From NCBI GenBank assembly GCA_921293015.1, contig OV121088.1:30293645-30357644 (forward strand): 64,000 bases of DNA, in the 5' to 3' direction. Positions 62,712 to 64,000 of this stretch are shown one piece after another. Numbering within the stretch: position 1 is the stretch's first letter; each line of letters begins with the position of its first letter. This stretch comes from Phorcus lineatus. Taxonomy: Eukaryota > Mollusca > Gastropoda > Trochida > Trochidae. The translations under genes and the position numbers were made by a program. Under the pieces are notes generated by a model. That model did not search any database and had not been told where the DNA came from. It worked only from the letters and a program-made list of their open reading frames with translations.

Positions 62712-64000
62712 TTAACGAGTAGGAGGGTGACTCCTGCGCTGAGGAGCCGAAGGAACTCGCTGCTGGGCGTACACCTGTGCGCCCAGTCGGTTGATCCCCT
62801 CCAAATCCTCGTTGGAGATGTCCCGGAGGTAGTGGTTGGCGAACACCAAGCCTGACTTCCAGAAGCAGCCAGCCATGATGTCCGCCACCGCCAAGTTGCT
62901 GTGGAGGGCCATCGTCGCTGAGATGGCCCTGATCTCGTGCGGATTTGCCCTCGCTGGAGGGTCAAGGTCCGCTGCTTTGTAGGCGTCTAGGACCGCTGAG
63001 CGGAGGTAAACGCCCAGTTGTCTTTTATCAATTTCCCGGACACTGGTCTGGGAATGTGGGATGAAGAGTCTCCTTCTCCCTTGGCGCAGTGTCCGGGTTT
63101 TCTCTGCATAGATCCGTAGCGCGTGTACCGGACAGAGGAGACGATTCTCCTCGTCTGTCGGATCTACGCTCCCGGAAATGGACGGTAACGAGAAGGTTCT
63201 ACCCCTCTCGTCCGCGGTTTGGTTTTTGCAGATAAACTCAGGCGCCAGTCCCAGAGTAGCCGACCCCCCATCCCTCACATCAAAACGCAAAAGGTCCGCC
63301 TGGAGAGCATGTAGCTCTGAAATCCTGGCTGCGGACCCCATTGCCACCAAAAAGGCGGTTTTGATGGTGAGACGGAGGCCGGTTGTCTCCGTCAACGGTT
63401 CATAGTGGTCAGACTTAAGATGGTTGAGGACCACCGCTAAGTCCCACTCTGGGGGCCCTGAGTTTCATCCGCCCGTCCACATTCCGGTAGGTTCTTACGA
63501 GCTCCTTGAGGACCGAGATGTCCAACTGGGGGTCTCGCTTCCTAAGCACGGACATTATCGCTGCCAGATTGGTGTTAATGGACGAGGCTTTAAGCTTCCT
63601 CGTCTCTCGCAGGTAGACCAGGTACTCTGCAACCTGCGGGACCGTAGCTACCTGGACATCGTACCCCTCCTTGGCGCAGAAAGTCGCGAAAGCCCCCCAC
63701 TGAGCGTCATAGAGATTCCTAGTGGAGGGCCTCTGGGAAGTCGCCACCGCCTCGGCAACGGATTTGGAAAAACCCGCCCCCGTCAGGCCTCTCTGGAGAC
63801 AAACCAAGCGTGAAGCTGTAGAGCCTGGGGGTTCTCGTGAACCCGCCCGCTCGGTCTGCTCGACAGCAGGTCCCACCTCAGAGGGAGGGGGAGCGGGTCT
63901 TGGCGGCACATCCTTCGGAGGGGAACGTACCAGGTCCTGGCTGGCCACCGCGGCGCTATCAACAACAGATGAAGAACTCGAGTCTCCTGTATCTTCTCCA
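62712..64000 (-). CDS. DIRS-type tyrosine recombinase, 5' end outside the window, one frameshift
   Basis: The frame is open from the right edge through 63456. It resumes one base shifted to TAA at 62714-62712. The only break is a run of five C (plus-strand G at 63451-63455); four would keep RAPEWDLAV in frame. The N-terminal part is acidic and proline-rich (to about 63780). The SAM-like core-binding domain follows (RPSTRNLYDAQWGAFATFC), then the catalytic domain with Arg in AARISELHAL (63324-63326), HEIR (62928-62939), a Trp in GCFWKSGLVF, and the nucleophile Tyr in HYLRD (62829-62831). This is the R-H-R-Y set, with Trp at the optional His position as in DIRS recombinases. The enzyme integrates the circular DNA copy. 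It may be functional if the frameshift is an assembly error. Confidence 0.88.

Larger units (their letters stand above)
62143..64000 (-). mobile_element. DIRS-like retrotransposon, 3' part, continues beyond the window
   Basis: On the minus strand the order is tyrosine recombinase, a polyadenylation signal (62690-62695), an internal complementary region (62380-62472) and a terminal repeat reaching about 62143. Sequence from 62470 rightward is much richer in G+C than the host. The reverse transcriptase and RNase H genes and the left terminal repeat should lie to the right of 64000. DIRS elements integrate by recombinase and lack target duplications, so the outer edge at 62143 is set by the end of the repeat. 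Confidence 0.85.

Noticed and set aside
63424..63813. 129-codon plus-strand frame
   Set aside because: Antisense shadow of the tyrosine recombinase in GC-rich DNA.

Overview
The window is AT-rich animal nuclear DNA: spliced exons with GT-AG introns, a TATA promoter, microsatellites, minisatellites and many decayed transposons. The ImpL2-type secreted immunoglobulin gene, a DIRS-type tyrosine-recombinase retrotransposon, a DD34E Tc1 relic and LINE relics of a kind common in lophotrochozoans suggest an invertebrate, most likely a mollusc (perhaps a bivalve). The species is inferred, not shown. There is no bacterial operon, CRISPR array or recognisable rRNA or tRNA gene.

Only one convincing host gene is present. 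It lies on the minus strand from the TATA box at 25380 to a stop codon at 16630. One non-coding and eight coding exons join with consistent phases into a 290-residue secreted protein with a signal peptide and two Ig domains, of the ImpL2 (insulin-like-peptide-binding) family.

The rest is repeat-dominated. Left part (1-16 kb): two copies of a MITE family with AGAGCCACTCCGTG termini. One is split by a 5'-truncated LINE with a 14-bp target duplication. This part also has a 140-bp palindrome, a 1.3-kb element with 73-bp inverted repeats and members of two further dispersed families. Middle (25-48 kb): a MITE with a perfect 9-bp target duplication, hairpins, a promoter-like GC-richer patch, a 32-bp minisatellite split by a 1.57-kb foreign segment, and a dead Tc1 transposase. 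Right part (48-64 kb): a second LINE tail, two clusters of a self-complementary GGCCAGTACTGG motif, a third MITE copy, an inverted repeat with a smaller element nested in one arm, and the 3' part of a DIRS-like retrotransposon that runs off the right edge.

The DIRS 3' end shows an internal complementary region like that of DIRS-1, and the YR reading frame is broken only by one base in a homopolymer. No new biological system is proven. The strongest leads are the DIRS 3' architecture, a short exon-like reading frame conserved in three MITE copies, and an excess of the CRE octamer TGACGTCA.
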